From Azorinus chamasolen (taxonomy: Eukaryota > Mollusca > Bivalvia > Cardiida > Solecurtidae): DNA of 64,000 bases. The DNA lies in contig OY755242.1 in NCBI GenBank assembly GCA_963576725.1, positions 1,502,404 through 1,566,403 on the forward strand, given 5' to 3'. Shown piece after piece: positions 40,498-50,740 of the stretch (the first letter of the stretch is position 1; each line of letters opens with the position of its first letter). The notes beneath the pieces are model-generated. The model did not search any database. It was not told the origin of the DNA and was given only the letters and a program-made list of their open reading frames with translations. The translations under genes were made by a program, and so were the position numbers.

Positions 40498-40947
40498 TAG
40501 TAAAACCTTTCTATAACGACCACTAAATTGTGTTAATTAGTTATTTTGGGCAGGTGGTTGCTTAACCCTTTCCCTCATAGAAACATGTTTTCACGCATTC
40601 GCAAACAGAGTAGACCCAGATCAGATAGCTCCTAGAGGAGCCGTCTGATCAGGGTTCTGCTTTGTTTGCTTATGAAATTAGATAGATCTGTTTCTTTACT
40701 AAATATAAAATGGCTACAATGTTCTACCTTCCATATTTCTTTATAATAATTTTGGCCATGAATATTCAGTAGGTATTAAAATTTGAAATAAACATAGAAC
40801 AGGGGAAGGGTTAAAGCAAGATGAAAGTAAAACAGAACGCTCCCATAGGAGCGTTCTGTTTTACTTTCACCTTGCTTTAAGCATCTACCTGCTTTTAACA
40901 CAAAATACTTGATGTAATTTAGTGGGCATTATAGAGAGGTTTTACTG
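40498..40947 (+). mobile_element. C3 MITE split by A2 at a TTAA
   Basis: TAGTAAAACCTTTCTATAAC to TTATAGAGAGGTTTTACTG, TA on both sides. Its core reads GGTGGTTGC up to 40561 and AGCAAGATGAAAGTAAAAC after 40814, with an A2 between. Centre CGCTCCCATAGGAGCG. Confidence 0.8.
40566..40810 (-). mobile_element. A2 MITE in C3, proves the TTAA duplication
   Basis: Host C3 copies read GCTTAAAGCAAGG at this point. Here GC-TTAA-CCCTTTCC...GGAAGGG-TTAA-AGCAAG is found, so exactly TTAA was duplicated. Core CTCCTAGAGGAGCCGTCTGA. 245 bp, no ORF. Confidence 0.9.
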
Positions 40948-40991
40948 TATTGTGGGGAGCTTTATGTTGGTGCTATACTGTAGAATTGGCT

Positions 40992-41434
40992 GTTAGCCCT
41001 TTACTCCATGAATATTCTTTTAAGAAATAATGATGTCATGAATAGTAATAATAATTAAATGAATTTTTATAATGGTCTGTGAGCACGGAAAATTGTTCCC
41101 ATGGCAGAAACTGTAGAATGATATCTATATTATTCCTTAAGCAAACTTAAACATAGTAGACCCTGGTCAGACAGCTCCTATAAGACCCTGGTCAGACAGC
41201 TCCTATAAGAACAGTCTGATCTGGGTATACTAGACCCTGGTCAGACAGCTCCTATAAGAACAATCTGATCTGGGTATACTAGACCCTGGTCCGACAGCTC
41301 CTATAAGAACAATCTGATCTGGGTCTACTATAAACAGAGTAGACCCTGGTCCGACAGCTCCTATAAGAACAGTCTGATCTGGGTCTACTCTGATCGCTGT
41401 GGTGTTAACGGAATATCTGTGGAGTAAAGGTTTA
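40992..41434 (+). mobile_element. A1 MITE with internal array T4
   Basis: GCCCTTTACTCCATGAATAT at left and TGTGGAGTAAAGGTTTA at right. 41152-41400 carries about five copies of GACCCTGGTCAGACAGCTCC + TATAAGAACAGTCTGATCTG + GGTATACTA. Confidence 0.75.
41152..41400. repeat. tandem array T4, about 59-bp unit
   Basis: Unit spans the whole palindromic core of A1 rather than one half. Copies differ at CAGACAG/CCGACAG and ACAGTC/ACAATC. Confidence 0.8.
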
Positions 41435-41629
41435 GTGTTGGTCATTGGTCAAAGAGAAACTATGTTGGTATAATTTTGTTGTTGTAAAATGTTAATAATC
41501 ATTAATGGGACCATTTATAATGATGTTTGTTTGTTGCATGGATTTGCTATTTTATCTTGCCTTAATGTTAGACTTCTTTTAGCATCTTGTAAGATTTACT
41601 TGATAATTCTATTTTTTAATACCTTTGCA

Positions 41630-41877
41630 AATGACCCTTTCCCTCATATAAACGTGTTTTCACGCATTAGCAAACAGAGAAGACCCAGATTAGACGGCTC
41701 CTAGAGGAGCCGTCTGATCAGGGTCTGCTCTGTTTGCTAGTGGAATTTGAAAGATCTGATTCTTTACTTTCTAAAATGGTTACAATGTTCCATCTTCCAT
41801 ATTTCATTATAACTATTTTGTCTATGAATATTCAGTAGGTATTGTAATTTTGGTTAACTATAGAACAGGGAAAGGGA
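41630..41877 (-). mobile_element. A2 MITE, reverse, ends slightly decayed
   Basis: AATGACCCTTTCCCTCATAT to CAGGGAAAGGGATAC. Core GACGGCTCCTAGAGGAGCCG is a perfect palindrome. Confidence 0.75.
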
Positions 41878-41951
41878 TACTATATTCAGACCATCTTTTT
41901 GCTCCCTTGCAAATAAGACTCAGATGAGACAGGTCCTGTAGGAGTAAAGGC

Positions 41952-42368
41952 TTAACCCTTTCCTCCATGAATATACATGTATGATATAATGGCATCCTGA
42001 ATATTAACTAGGTGCATTTTCAGCTCGTCTGTTTCGAAGAAATTACGAGCTATTGTAACCCCGGTGTTCTTGTCATTTTCGTCGTCGTCCGAAATCTTAA
42101 CATTGACCATAACTTCTTCAATTTTTCATTTACAAACTTCATTTTTGGTATGCATGTTCATCTTGACGATACTGACAGACGAGCATTTGCACCCGCTTTT
42201 GGTGCTCTTGTCTTAATATTATATGAACACATCGAATTTGGGCCTTGACAGAATACATAAAGCAAACAGAGCAGACCCTGATTAGACGGCTCCTATAGGA
42301 GCTGTCTGATCTGGGTCTAATCTGTGTGCAAATACATAAAAAGGTGTATTTATGGAATAAAATGTTAA
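41952..42368 (+). mobile_element. A1 MITE split by O
   Basis: TTAACCCTTTCCTCCATGAA at left and GGAATAAAATGTTAA at right. After GGTGCATTT an O element (about 42020-42211) intervenes. Core GACGGCTCCTATAGGAGCTG. Confidence 0.7.
42020..42211 (+). mobile_element. O element copy 2, short
   Basis: TCAGCTCGTCTGTTTCGAAG, GAGCTATTGTAACCCCGG, CGTCGTCGTCCG; 3' hairpin GCACC-CGCTTTT-GGTGC then TCTTGT. Confidence 0.65.
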
Positions 42369-42549
42369 TATAGATATGGTAGGGGGGATATTTCTATGTT
42401 AGGATGAGTTTTCAGTCACCCCTCATCTCCTCATTCTTGCATATTTTTACTCTACTGCCAAGTATTTCAGATTCTTTGGTCTCATTTGATGTCCGTTGAC
42501 CTTGTAAATCATCATATCACATGGATTTGTGTACTTTCGTGAGATCATG

Positions 42550-43030
42550 ATTGCCTAATCCATATCCTCATATTGACACCTTTTGACACCTCTGTAAAAG
42601 TCACTTTTGGAAACCATTGTGATAAATAGAGCATTTGCTCAACAGGATCAAATGCTTTGTTTATCACAGTGGTTTCAAAACTGCATAATTCTAAAAAAAA
42701 TTCGTTTTCTAGTAAATCGGGTCTTTTTCTGGCTATGTTAGGAAAAATGCATTTTAATAATTGGCATATTTTTACACTAAACTGATTTTGAAAGCATTTT
42801 TGGTCCTTTTTTAAATTCATTTATTTAAGTGCTTAAATCAATTAAGTATCTATTGGGATTTTTTTTCTCCCAAAATTGGGAAAACTATAACTTATTTTGC
42901 ATTGGGAATGGGGTCCTTTAAACAGACCTGTGTGGAAGTTGGAAAAAGGCCTGTAAATGCCCCTTTTCAGTAGATTTATTTTATTCATAGAGGTTGGGTC
43001 TAAAAGTAGCATATGAGGAAGTGGGTTAAA
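42550..43030 (-). mobile_element. B MITE, reverse, with an unknown insert
   Basis: CATATCCTCATATTGACACC at left, ATGAGGAAGTGGGTTAA at right. Arm AATTCGTTTTCTAGTAAAT is interrupted and resumes GTAAATGCCCCTTTTCAG. Confidence 0.7.
42718..42952. mobile_element. unknown 235-bp element, GTAAAT duplication
   Basis: GTAAAT occurs at 42712-42717 and 42953-42958 around the insert. Ends CGGGTCTTTTTCTGGC and GGAAAAAGGCCT are loosely inverted. Inside is TTGGGATTTTTTTTCTCCCA. No other copy in the window. Confidence 0.5.
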
Positions 43031-43208
43031 AAGTTGACCACAAATGCATTTAATGAATTTTTTACTCAAATTCATCTACCTCAGACCATGGATAAACGGC
43101 CATATTAGTTTTAATAATATACACAAACTTGTGTTCATTTGCAACCGGTGTTCATTTGTAACCTTACATGATCGTTTATTAAATAGTTAGGATTTTTATG
43201 AACCCCTA

Positions 43209-44535
43209 TTTTATGTCCCCAAAGGTTGCTTTGGCGGCATATAGTAATTGAACTGTCTTTGTGTGTGTCTGTGTATCGGTGTACCTATGTACAGCTTGTC
43301 TGAAGCATATCCCCGTCATGTATATTGTTTGAGGTAGGAATGTCTAATTTTGTGTGCGAGTATATCTTGGGATGGCGAAGTGTCATGTACCATTTTCAGG
43401 TCTCTGTGACTTTTTGTCTCTGTTCTGTCTGTGAACAGCTTGTCCGGAGCATATCTCCTATATTGCTTGAGGTAGGAATGCAAAATTTGGTGTATAAGTA
43501 CATCTTTGGATAGAGAAGTGTTGCATACCATTTTCAGGTCTCTTATTTTGACCTTGTCTGTTCTGTCCGTGTACAGCTTGTCCGGAGCATATCTCCTATA
43601 TTGATTGAGGTAGGAATGCCAAATTTAGTATGTGAGTACATCTTTTGATGGTGTAGTGTCGCATACCAGTTTCTGGTCTCTGTGACCATGACCAATAACC
43701 TGAGCTATAGAAAAACCTTTGTACATGTATATTGTCTGAAACACATCTACATTATTTGAGAAAGGAATGCAAAATTTGGAGTCTGACCATATTTTGGGAT
43801 GGCAGAGTGTTGCTTATAGTTTTCAGGTCTCTGTGACCTTGACCTGACCGCTGTCCTGAGGTATAGAAAAATCCTGTCTGGAGTATATCGCCTATACTGC
43901 CTGAGATAGGAATGCAAAAGTTTGTAAATACACCTTGGGATGGTGGAGTGTCACATACAGTTTTCAGGTGTCTGACCTTGACAGCTGACCTCAGGTATCT
44001 CCTAAATTACTTTAGGTAGGGATGCTAAGTTTGGAGTGTAAGTACATTCTAACTAGGCGGAGTGTTACATACTATATTTTAGGTCTTTGTGACCTTGACC
44101 GCTGACATCAGCTATAGAAAATCCTTGTCCAAAGCATATCTCTTATATTACTTGAGGTAAAACATATAAATACTGGCAAGGAAAACTAGCTTGTAAACTT
44201 GCATTAAGAAGAATCTGTATGCAAAAATATAACTAAAATAATATTTTAGCATTCATGCCATTAGGCCAGACTGTATTAAGTGTGTGGATCCAAAGTAAAT
44301 GTTTTAAAAACATCCGAAGTTATTTCTTCATTTTATCTATTACTTGAGGTAGGAATACCAAGTTTGGTGTGTGAGTACATCTTGTGATGGTTGAGTGTCG
44401 CGTAGATTTTTCAGGTCTCTGTGACTGAGACATTGACTACTGGTCTGAGATGGAAAAAACTGGCCCAAAGCATATCTCCTATAGTATTGAGGTAGTGTGA
44501 ACCAAATGTAGCGTGTGAGTACATCTTGAGAGTTC
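43209..44535 (+). mobile_element. K element copy 1, tandem core
   Basis: TTTTATGTCCCCAAAGG and GGCGGCATATAGTAATTG make the 5' hairpin. Then about ten units of 110-120 bp: GTCCGGAGCATATCTCCTAT, TTGAGGTAGGAATGC, GTGAGTACATCTTGGGATGG, CATTTTCAGGTCTCTGTGAC. 44165-44335 is non-repeat sequence inside. ORFs on either strand are repeat translations. Confidence 0.6.
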
Positions 44536-44715
44536 AGGTCATACTGTGCAACACAAATTTCCATGTCGTTATTTGGGGGAGGACACATTTCTTGTTTAAG
44601 AATTTTTTTATTATATCCTGAAGAGATGTCACTCAGCTTCTCATCTGCATTTGACTGCAAGGTAATTACAAACTGTTCCATTGTGCTGAAAGGGTCGAGA
44701 TCATTTGATGAAAAC
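44533..44715 (-). pseudogene. coding-like segment, perhaps a captured exon
   Basis: On the - strand, MEQFVITLQSNADEKLSDIS followed by SGYNKKILKQEMCPPP and NNDMEICVAQYDLNSQ looks like real protein (mixed charged and hydrophobic residues, even codon use), unlike the repeat around it. Just before MEQF the sequence TCTCGACCCTTTCAG could be a splice acceptor. At the other end the frame runs straight into K units (SQDVLTR), with no donor. No family recognised. It may be a host exon picked up by a HINE-like element, or a scrap of a transposon protein. Confidence 0.35.
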
Positions 44716-45723
44716 AAATATATATGATGGTACTTTCATTACAATCATTAGCATGTAATCAGTAGAATAATTCATACAAAATCCCATCACACACAAATGT
44801 TTAATTGTTTATCCTTGTTGAATATATATATTTGATCTCAGGTTTCATATTTTTTTACCATAAAATGTGTATAAAGGTGATTTTGTGCATGCCTATCAGT
44901 ATATATAAAATTGTTTTTATGAAACGAGTTTACTATGATATGACACAAGCTTTAGTGAGTGTAATATTCATCATAGTAAATGAGATTCATGAAAACAATT
45001 GTTAATGAACACAAATGTAAGATTCTTTTTATCACATAACTCTTAAAAAGTGCCGAAGAAAGAGAAACAGACTATATCTGACGGCTGTCTCGACCGTTGT
45101 TTATACAGCATAATTCAGCCAGATTCAAACCACTCATTTGCATAAGAAATGCACTAGTGCATTTCTGCGATTTACGGCACTCTGTTTTGGCATTCCCTCA
45201 TGGCAGATTATGTGATAAATTCATTTTTTGTTTTAACCTGCTCAATTTCCATGGTACATTTACTTGACAATTTAGTCCCGGCGGATAAAATCATGTTCTG
45301 TCAAGTGTTATCGGAAACAATCAATTGTCAAGTACCCTGTGAACAAATGGTATAACCAATACTGTTATAGTACTAGAACTTTTGCAAAATGTTTTGTGTC
45401 TCAACAGCTTGCCCAAACAAAAATTGTTGTAGGCTTTGCATGGTTTATATATTTGCAGTTTTTATTTAGCTTACAGTTGCCGCTATAATATAGCTTGCAA
45501 GCCAGTCAACTTGTGGTGAGCATGCAATTGGAATGATTTCTAGCTTGTCGAAAGCATGTTGGGCTTGCAGGCTTATTTGTGGCTTGGGAGAGTTTATTAA
45601 TGATTGACATATTGCAATCAGGGATGATAAGAAACCTTTTACTTATAGTCTCGGAAGAAGATAGTTATGCTAGTTAACTAAAGGTTAGAGTTCAAGCCCA
45701 GTGCCTGTACAATACTGTTTATA
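44716..45723. other. no gene; a few inverted repeats
   Basis: 45145-45166 is a perfect 22-base palindrome (AGAAATGCACT and its mirror). AGTGCCG (45048) and CGGCACT (45175) lie outside it. GGTACATTTACTTGACAATT and AATTGTCAAGTACC (45254, 45321) are also inverted. No ORF of note. Confidence 0.4.
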
Positions 45724-45962
45724 AACCCTTTACCTAATAGCGATGCTTTTCATTCCTTTGTAAACAAAGTAGATCCAGATCAGCTGTATGGTCAGGGTCT
45801 CCTCGGTTTGCTTATGGGATAATATAGATCTTATATAGATCTAAGTCTAAAGTTTCTGCCATTGTCAAACGGTTATGTGTTCATATACCATTAAAAATTC
45901 ATGTAATTTATATTCATGAAATGATGATACTATTTCTTACATGAATGTAAGTCCAGTGTTAA
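45724..45962 (-). mobile_element. A1 MITE, reverse
   Basis: AAACCCTTTACCTAATAGC, GTAAACAAAGTAGATCCAG, GGTCAGGGTCTCCTC and ACATGAATGTAAGTCC to TTAA. Centre reduced. Confidence 0.6.
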
Positions 45963-46208
45963 CCCTTTCCCTCATAGAAACGTGTTTTCACGCATTTGCA
46001 AACAGAGTAGACCCAGATCAGACGGCTCCTAGAGGAGCCGTCTGATCAGGGTCTGCTCTGTTTGCTAACATAATTTGATATATCTATTTCTTGACTTTCT
46101 TAAATGGCTACAATGTTCCTCCTTCCATATGTAATTATAACCATTTTGACCATGAATATTCAGTAGGTATTCAATTTCATAATTAATTTCGAACAGGGAA
46201 AGGGTTAA
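45959..46208 (-). mobile_element. A2 MITE, reverse, best copy
   Basis: TTAACCCTTTCCCTCATAGA to GAACAGGGAAAGGGTTAA. Perfect core: GCAAACAGAGTAGACCCAGA, TCAGACGGCTCC, TAGA, GGAGCCGTCTGA. Good reference for A2. Confidence 0.85.
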
Positions 46209-46304
46209 CCGAGTTTCAACTCCTCCCTTTTCATTATTTAATTTCTATCAATGAAAAACATGGATAGCCATCAATATCTTGCAGTTTCATAGCTGACGTG
46301 CTTG

Positions 46305-46562
46305 TTTAATCTTTTCTCTCTTTAATATTCATGTCAGAAATACTGACAATATGAAGACTTATTAGCTGCTATTTTATAATGGCATATGTACACAGGATTT
46401 CTTGGTATGTGTAGAAACTGTAACTTATTATAATTTCATAAACAAACAGCAGACCCTGATCAGAGAGCTCCTATGAGAACTGTCTGATCTGGGTCTACTC
46501 TGTTTGCAAATACCCCATAGATACACCTTTTGTCACCTTTGCAAACAGAGTAGACCTAGATC
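46305..46562 (+). mobile_element. A1 MITE plus A1 fragment
   Basis: CTCTCTTTAATATTCATGTC through CAGAGAGCTCCTATGAGAAC to TACTCTGTTTGCAAATA. Then a reversed piece, CACCTTTGCAAACAGAGTAG, cut by the next element. Confidence 0.6.
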
Positions 46563-47710
46563 GTCCGTCCGTCCGTCCGTCTGTCTGTCCGTCAGTCACG
46601 CTTCTTGTCCGGGCCATATCTCCTACAAAGTTATGCCAAATTCATTATAACTTCACACATTGAAGAAGCATGATGAGGGCTAGTGTCATGCACAAGGGTC
46701 ATAATTCTAGCATCAATATTTTTGGAGTTATTCCCCTTTTACATATTTTTTTGTCCGGACCATAACTCTTTATCTACTGGTTCAATTGATTTGAAACTTC
46801 ACATATGGAACAATCATGATAAGGGGTAGTGTCATACACAAGGGCCATAACTCTAGCATCAATATTTTTGGAGTTATTCCCCTTTTTCATATTTTCTTGT
46901 CAGTCCGTCTGTCACACTTCGTGTCCGGGCAATATCTCCTACAAAGTCAGGCCAAATTCATTATAACTTCACACATTGAAGAAGCATGATGAGGGCTAGT
47001 GTCATGCACAAGGGTCATAACTCTAGCATCAATATTTTTGGAGTTATTCCCCTTTTACATATTTTTTTGTCCGGACCATAACTCTTTATCTACTGGTTCA
47101 ATTGATTTGAAACTTCACATATGGAACAATCATGATAAGGGGTAGTGTCATACACAAGGGCCATAACTCTAGCATCAATATTTTTGGAGTTATTCCCCTT
47201 TTTCACATTTTCTTGTCAGTCCGTCTGTCACACTTCGTGTCCAGGCAATATCTCCTACAAAGTTAGGCCAAATTTATTATAACTTCACACATTGAAGAAG
47301 CATGATCAGGAGTAGTGTCATGCACAAGGGCCATAATTATAGCATCAATATTTTTGGAGTTATTCCCCTTTTTCATATTTTCTTGTCCGGACAATAACTC
47401 TTTATCTACTGGTTCAATTGATTTGAAACTTCACATATGGAACACGCATGATGAGGGGTAGTGTCATGCACAAGGGCAATAACTCTAGCATCAATATTTT
47501 TGGAGTTACTCCCCTTTTTCATATTTTCTTGTCGGGACAATAACTTTTTATTTACTGATTCAATGTATGAAAGTAGGTACTAATACCATTCAGGTGGTAA
47601 TGTATATACCATGGTCAACCACACCATGGGTGGGTGGGGTGGGGATAGTGGATGTTTTTTTCAGTCCGGTGGGGGACTTATGTCTTGCATAGCAATACAA
47701 CATGCCCTTG
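46563..47710 (+). mobile_element. L element copy 2, 5' end missing
   Basis: GTCCGTCCGTCCGTCCGTC leads into about seven units: TTGTCCGGACCATAACTC, TTGAAACTTCACATATGG, GTCATGCACAAGGGCCATAA, TTTTTGGAGTTATTCCCC. Two units alternate, so the real period is about 300 bp. GGGGGACTTATGTCTTGC near 47690 marks the 3' region. Confidence 0.6.
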
Positions 47711-47868
47711 TTGACTTTGCTTTGTTGGTTTAATGATGGTATTTGTTTACTAATTTCTTCAGAAATATTTCTGTTGCAGGTGAAAGCATTTTTCTGTAGA
47801 TCTAAACGTTAAATTTTTATACATGTTTATTAAATTTTTTAGTAGATTTAGTTTTTTTAACTGTTTGT

Positions 47869-48344
47869 TAACCCTTTACTTTATAAGTTCAACGTTAAAT
47901 GTCTTTGCAAACAGAGTAGGCCCAGATCAGAGGACGGCACCTTTAGGAGTTGTCTCATTCGGGTCTGCTCTATTTGTTTTTTAGATAATATAGATCCGAC
48001 TCTTTAGTTTCTTCCTTGATTTAAAATTACTGTGTTTATATGCCTTTTTAAAAAATCATCTTTTTAAAACATTATCCCCTAGTGACGCATTTGTGCGCAT
48101 CTATAAAAGTCACTTTATGAAACCATTGTGATAAATAGAGCATTTGCTCCTATAGGAGCAAATGCTCTATTTATCACAATGGTTTCAATCTACAAAATTC
48201 TAATATTTTCCTTTCCTTTAGTTAATGATCCTTTTTTGCAGATACATTCAAAGAGGTTGGGTCTAAAAATAGCCTAGGAGAGAATGAGTTCGTGTTTGAG
48301 TAGTCGTTACATCTTACATGAATACTCATGGAGTAATGGGTTAA
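47869..48344 (-). mobile_element. A1 MITE, reverse, split by B
   Basis: TTAACCCTTTACTTTATAAG at left, CATGGAGTAATGGGTTAA at right. Core GTAGGCCCAGATCAGAGGAC. Confidence 0.65.
48064..48290 (-). mobile_element. B MITE nested in A1
   Basis: ATTATCCCCTAGTGACGC at left, AGCCTAGGAGAGAATGAG at right. Perfect centre TTTGCTCCTATAGGAGCAAA with ATAAATAGAGCA arms. Confidence 0.7.
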
Positions 48345-48574
48345 CACATGTATCTAAATGTTAACAGATGAAGTTGTTAAATTGTTTCTTAATACACATG
48401 TTACAAATATTTAGTTGCTGTTTTTTTTCAGGCAAAGGTGTAATTTTATTTGTTTAGATTTAGTTGTTAAATTTGTCTTCGATATTTGTTACTTTCATCT
48501 TTAAATTGCTTTTGCAGATGTTTTTATAATTTTCGATAAACAACCCACAGCCCTAAGTGGTTTTGTCAAGTAGT

Positions 48575-49445
48575 TTTTATGCCCCCAACAAGGTGGAAGG
48601 CATATAACCAGCTCTTGTCCGTCTGTATGTATGTATGTCTGTACGTCCTGCCATTCTTGTGTTTCTAATTCCTCATACACCAATGGAAGAATTAACTTTA
48701 AACTTTCACAGATGTGAACAGTGTTCATGTGAAGATGTTCGTAAAGAAGGGAATTTGTACTCCGACCATTTTTATCAGAGTTATGGGACTTTGAAATTTT
48801 CTTCACCATATAACATATAGTGAACTATCTTGTGCCTACTCCTCATACACCAGTGGATAGATTTACTTCAAACTTTCACATATGAACAAAGTCAATGCAA
48901 AGCGTTACTTAAAGAAAGTAATTTTTGTTCCGACTATATTTACGAGAGCTATGGGACTCTGAAATTTTGCTAACTATATAACACAACCAAACAATCTTGC
49001 CTTTCCAACTCCTCAAACACCAGTGGAAAGATTTACTTCAAACTTTCACATATGAACAAAGTCAATGTGAAGTTTAACTTAAAGAAGGTAAGTTTTGCTC
49101 AGACTATTTTTACCAGAGTTATGGGACTCTGAAAGTTTGCTCACTATATAACACAATCAAACAATCTTGGTCCATGCTTATAAAGCTTTTAGTTGAGTCT
49201 GAGATCGTTCTCAAGCTTTTGATTGGTCAGATTTGAGCCTTTGGCTCAAATCTGACTAATCAAAAGACTGAGAACGAAACTCAGACTCAACTAAAAGCTT
49301 TATAAGCATGGACCCTGGTCTTTCCAGCTACTCATACACCAGTAGGAGGATTAACTTGATAGTTTCATAGATGAGCAAAGTTGATATGAAAATGTCAAAG
49401 TAAGGAAGCTATGCTGTGACTGTTTTTGCCGGCGTTATTCATGTA
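48575..49445 (+). mobile_element. K-like element copy 2
   Basis: TTTTTATGCCCCCAACAAGG and TGGAAGGCATATAACC give the 5' hairpin, then GTCCGTCTGTATG. Four units of about 165 bp: CTCCTCATACACCAGTGG, TTAACTTCAAACTTTCACA, GTTATGGGACTCTGAAA. Interrupted by E at 49169. Confidence 0.6.
49169..49314. mobile_element. E foldback element
   Basis: GGTCCATGCTTATAAAGCTT and its mirror at 49295-49314. Arms of about 70 bases pair almost completely around TTTGAGCC-TTT-GGCTCAAA. TGGTC follows the right end and overlaps the left one, so the target duplication is about 5 bp or less. Confidence 0.65.
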
Positions 49446-49523
49446 AAGTGAGAAGTGCTTTATTTAGAGACATTATAGCCAGGGGGGCATCTGTGTCATG
49501 TGGACAATTAATGTATATGATTC

Positions 49524-49746
49524 TTAACCCTTTCCTCCATAGGCTATTTTTAGACCCAACCTTTTTGAATGAATATCGAAAAGGAGCATTTAGAGCAAGT
49601 AAAATTTTAGAATTTTGTAGTTTGAAACCATTGTGATAAATAGAGCATTTGCTCATATAGGAGCAAATGCTGTATTTATCACAATGGTTTCAAGAAGTGG
49701 TTATTACAGAGGTGTAGAAAGGTGTATTTATGGAGGAAAGGGATAA
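49524..49746 (+). mobile_element. B MITE with A1-like right end
   Basis: TTAACCCTTTCCTCCATAGG at left; right end GTAGAAAGGTGTATTTATGG and AGGAAAGGGATAA as in A1. Centre GCTCATATAGGAGC. Confidence 0.7.
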
Positions 49747-49939
49747 ATAAAATATTTAAGTTCTTGGGTATGAATTTGTAGATGGCAACCTGTGCAAAGA
49801 GTATGAATCTAGATCTACAGTAGTTAGGCTGCTGCAAGTATTCAGTCCTTTTTCGTACTCCGGCCCAGTGATCACATAGAATCATCTTTGGGATCAGTTG
49901 AGAGATTGATTGATAACCCATTATTTCTATATATATTTT

Positions 49940-50170
49940 GTATCCCTTTAAATATCTTTGCCAACAGAATAGACCCAGATCAGATGGCTACTATGGCCAT
50001 AATATGAGCCATTTGATCAGGGTCTAGATTGTTTGTTTATGGAATAGTATAGATCTGATTCTACAGTGGCTTGTGTGGCCAAAAGTTATTTTGTACATGT
50101 ACCATTAAATTAATCTAATAAATATTCATGATATGCAAGCAATTATTTTTTACATGAATATTCTTGGAGT
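49940..50170 (-). mobile_element. A1 MITE, reverse, decayed ends
   Basis: TATCCCTTTAAATATC, GCCAACAGAATAGACCCAGA, GCTACTATGGCCATAATATG centre, and TACATGAATATTCTTGGAG. Confidence 0.6.
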
Positions 50171-50379
50171 TCACAAAAAGAAATTTAATCTGGATTTTTT
50201 GTGAACTGAAAAGTACAATCATGTTTTCAAAGTATTATTTGGCTTTACATTGGTGCCTATCAAACTGTACAGAGGTAGAGATTTCTTTTCACTGTTCATG
50301 AAATCATGCTTTTGAGCAGAAAATAGTTTGAAGACAAAGAACAGGGTAGCTTTTAGATGAAAGATTGAGTTGGGTGCTA
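50171..50379. other. no feature seen
   Basis: Unique AT-rich sequence. Confidence 0.3.
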
Positions 50380-50566
50380 AGGGCTGTTCAATTTAAATGT
50401 GTATGGGGGTGCAGGAAGGCAGTTTCAAATTCGGCCACCCACCCATAGATGTTTTTTGTTAGTGCACAACCGAATAGTACCATTTTTTGCAGCGAAACCC
50501 ACCCATGCATAGCTATGTTTTAAAATGCCTTCCTGCTCCCTATACACATTTAAATGGAACAGCCCT
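50380..50566. mobile_element. P imperfect palindrome
   Basis: AGGGCTGTTCAATTTAAATG and CATTTAAATGGAACAGCCCT, then GTGCAGGAAGGCA and TGCCTTCCTGCTC. The inner part (ACCCACCCATAG, ACCCACCCATGC) is a direct rather than inverted repeat. No clear target duplication. Confidence 0.55.
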
Positions 50567-50629
50567 AAAGGTAGAATGATGTAGAATACAATGGGTCAAG
50601 TGCAAGACTAGTAACTACATTTTGTAACT

Positions 50630-50740
50630 TTTTCCTAAAAGCTACGCCTTTTAATGCCTCTGCAAACAGAGTAAACCTAGATCAGATGGCTCTTGTAGAA
50701 CTCCTGTAGGAGCCATCTGATCAAGGTTTGCTCTGTTTGC
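50630..50740 (-). repeat. A-type core with arm
   Basis: GCCTCTGCAAACAGAGTAAA, CTCCTGTAGGAGCCATCTGA, CTCTGTTTGCTTTTAAA. Confidence 0.55.
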
